Of a stretch of 64,000 bases of DNA, positions 62,789 through 64,000 are shown one piece after another (position 1 is the first letter of the stretch; each line of letters starts with the position of its first letter). Source of the DNA: Arthrobacter pullicola (GTDB taxonomy: Bacteria > Actinomycetota > Actinomycetes > Actinomycetales > Micrococcaceae); NCBI RefSeq assembly GCF_014836875.1, contig NZ_JACSQC010000001.1, positions 248,001-312,000 of the forward strand, given 5' to 3'. Both the position numbers and the translations under genes were made by a program. Below the pieces are notes generated by a model that was given only the letters and a program-made list of their open reading frames with translations, had not been told where the DNA came from and made no database searches.

Positions 62789-64000
62789 CTAGCGGGTGCT
62801 GCTGCGGCGGCGGCGGCTGATGCCTACGCCGGCCGCGCCGCCCAGGAGCAGGATGCCTGCGGCTGAGAGCAGTGCGGTGGTGCCGCTTACGCCAGTGCTG
62901 GGAAGCTTGCCGGACGGCTTCGGGTTGGCTACGCCAGCCACCTGAAGTTCCGTGACCCGGATCGTGGCAGTCGCCGCTGCCGAGCCAATGCCATCCAGTT
63001 CCTGGGTGGCGGTGACAACGTATTCACCGGCAGCCCAGGTGCCCAGTTCCACGGTCCAGTTGCCATCAGCATCCACCACGGCAACGGGGTCTGCGTCGCC
63101 GACGGCCAGGGTGAGCGTTGCACCCGGAACGCCGGTGCCGGAGATGGTCTCCGGAGCCGTGGCTTCGGTGAAGACTTCGCCGTCCCGCAGCGACGTGATG
63201 GCCGGAGCCGGGTAGATCACGCTGAAGGAGGTGGTCACCACCGGCGAGGCGGTCTTGCCGGGAGCGCCGTCCTGGCTGGCGGACACCGAATACAGGCCGT
63301 AGGACAGCGCCTCTTCCAGTTGAACAGAGAACGATCCGTCCTTGTCCGGGGTAACCGTCAGGACCTGGGGATCGGTGGCTGCCAAGGCCTGTGCTTCGCC
63401 TGCGTCCTCCGTTGCAGCCGCGGGTGCGACCTCCAGGGTTACGGTCGCCGTGGGATCCGCGATCCCTTCGAGCGTCCGGAGCTCGTTCACAACGGCCGCT
63501 CCGTCAGCGAGGTTGGTCAGGACCGGAGCCGCCAGTGCAGAGTGCTTAACCGTCACGCTGTACGTGGTGGTCTTCGACTTGTTGTACTGCCCGATGGCAG
63601 CACTGGCTTCAATTTCCAGCTTTCCGCCGTCGGAAAGGGTGCGCGGTACCTGTACGCTCCACGATCCGTCCGGAGCGGTCTCCACCTTCGTGCTGGAACC
63701 GTTGAGGGTGACCTTGACGGCCGAGCCAGCCGGTGCGGTGCCGGTCAGCACCTGATCGGTTTCCACTGTGTCGCCGTTCTTGATGTTCAGCTCCGGTGCC
63801 TCGACATGCAGGGCCACGGTGTAGCCGCCGGTGACGGAGAGTGCCGACGTCAGATCAGCAGCGCCGACGGTGTTATAGAAGCCGTCCTTATCCGTTTGTC
63901 CCATGCCGCCGCTGACCAGCCCCAGAGCGGTGTTGCCGGCGATGACCGGTCCGCCGGAGTCGCCGCCCTTTGCCTTCAAAGTGGACTCGAAGCCCAGGAC
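62789..64000 (-). CDS. Cell-wall-anchored trypsin-like serine protease, C-terminal part
   Basis: The gene continues beyond the window edge; 403 codons are visible. It begins near the catalytic serine: KGGDSGGPVIAGNTALGLVSGG, the S1 motif with the nucleophile Ser. Three Ig-like/bacterial repeats follow (about 55-125, 135-230 and 240-335; the phrase DGSWSVQVP / DGSFSVQLE / DGNWTVELG recurs), then the sorting signal LPSTG, a membrane helix and a RRRR tail. A sortase should link it to peptidoglycan. The rest of the catalytic domain, His and Asp, and any prodomain lie outside. Confidence 0.87.
   Translation of the reverse strand, partial: VLGFESTLKAKGGDSGGPVIAGNTALGLVSGGMGQTDKDGFYNTVGAADLTSALSVTGGYTVALHVEAPELNIKNGDTVETDQVLTGTAPAGSAVKVTLNGSSTKVETAPDGSWSVQVPRTLSDGGKLEIEASAAIGQYNKSKTTTYSVTVKHSALAAPVLTNLADGAAVVNELRTLEGIADPTATVTLEVAPAAATEDAGEAQALAATDPQVLTVTPDKDGSFSVQLEEALSYGLYSVSASQDGAPGKTASPVVTTSFSVIYPAPAITSLRDGEVFTEATAPETISGTGVPGATLTLAVGDADPVAVVDADGNWTVELGTWAAGEYVVTATQELDGIGSAAATATIRVTELQVAGVANPKPSGKLPSTGVSGTTALLSAAGILLLGGAAGVGISRRRRSSTR

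Overview
The window is about 64 kb of high-GC actinobacterial chromosome, most likely from a Micrococcaceae (Arthrobacter-like) bacterium. The evidence is mycothiol genes (mshA, ino1), an Rpf-LysM resuscitation factor, many GTG/TTG starts, and conserved origin-proximal blocks. These blocks match established mycobacterial synteny: the cwlM-trxA-trxB-murJ-mutT4/pcnA block and the ino1 / GT87 / rpsF-ssb-rpsR-rplI-dnaB block. Two perfect parS cores at the left end support an origin-proximal location. No tRNA, rRNA, CRISPR array or intact insertion sequence was recognised.

Layout. 1-1759: gene-poor DNA with two parS sites. 1760-7593: an accessory catabolic cassette lying between parS and cwlM (SsuABC/TauABC-type importer, uronate-dehydrogenase-like enzyme, FAD oxidoreductase, divergent LysR regulator). 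7590-14291: leftward cell-wall and redox block (CwlM-like pseudo-amidase, thioredoxin, thioredoxin reductase, pseudokinase-like membrane protein, MurJ, Nudix hydrolase). 14435-16563: CCA/poly(A) nucleotidyltransferase family protein and a histidine phosphatase. 16564-17295: repeat-bearing spacer. 17296-21861: small ORF, mshA, fhs, ino1. 22073-28767: LysE/Lrp pair, then a coupled GT87 / FemX-like / FAD-oxidoreductase set and two hypotheticals. 28846-38026: quinol-monooxygenase-like protein, ABC-F, MFS, and three ABC-2 type exporters, two of them a tandem duplication. 38172-43422: M18 aminopeptidase, then rpsF-ssb-rpsR-rplI and dnaB, with structured leaders and a DnaA-box cluster before dnaB. 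43536-48129: hypothetical, second ABC-F, APC permease. 48232-52139: a likely aromatic O-demethylation cluster (ferredoxin, MHS transporter, CYP255/GcoA-like P450, divergent IclR regulator with a palindromic operator). 52600-56536: rpf, a MoaD-like/Asp-box propeller pair, and a close homologue of trimethylamine monooxygenase. 56727-61846: DUF4031-HD fusion, MFS, MATE and small membrane proteins. 61947-64000: a lipoprotein resembling an alpha-lytic-protease prodomain, next to an LPXTG-anchored trypsin-like protease that runs off the window.

How the parts fit. Envelope growth and its control recur (CwlM, MurJ, pseudokinase, FemX-like, Rpf, GT87). Mycothiol synthesis (ino1 supplies inositol phosphate to MshA) sits near the thioredoxin system. 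The accessory parts are metabolic cassettes, each with its own transporter and regulator. The least explained features are the parS-adjacent cassette, the standalone prodomain-like lipoprotein, the MoaD/propeller pair, the three tandem hairpins between ssb and rpsR, and the DnaA boxes before dnaB. Start codons were chosen from Shine-Dalgarno spacing and family length. Homology statements come from recall of family sequences, not from searches.
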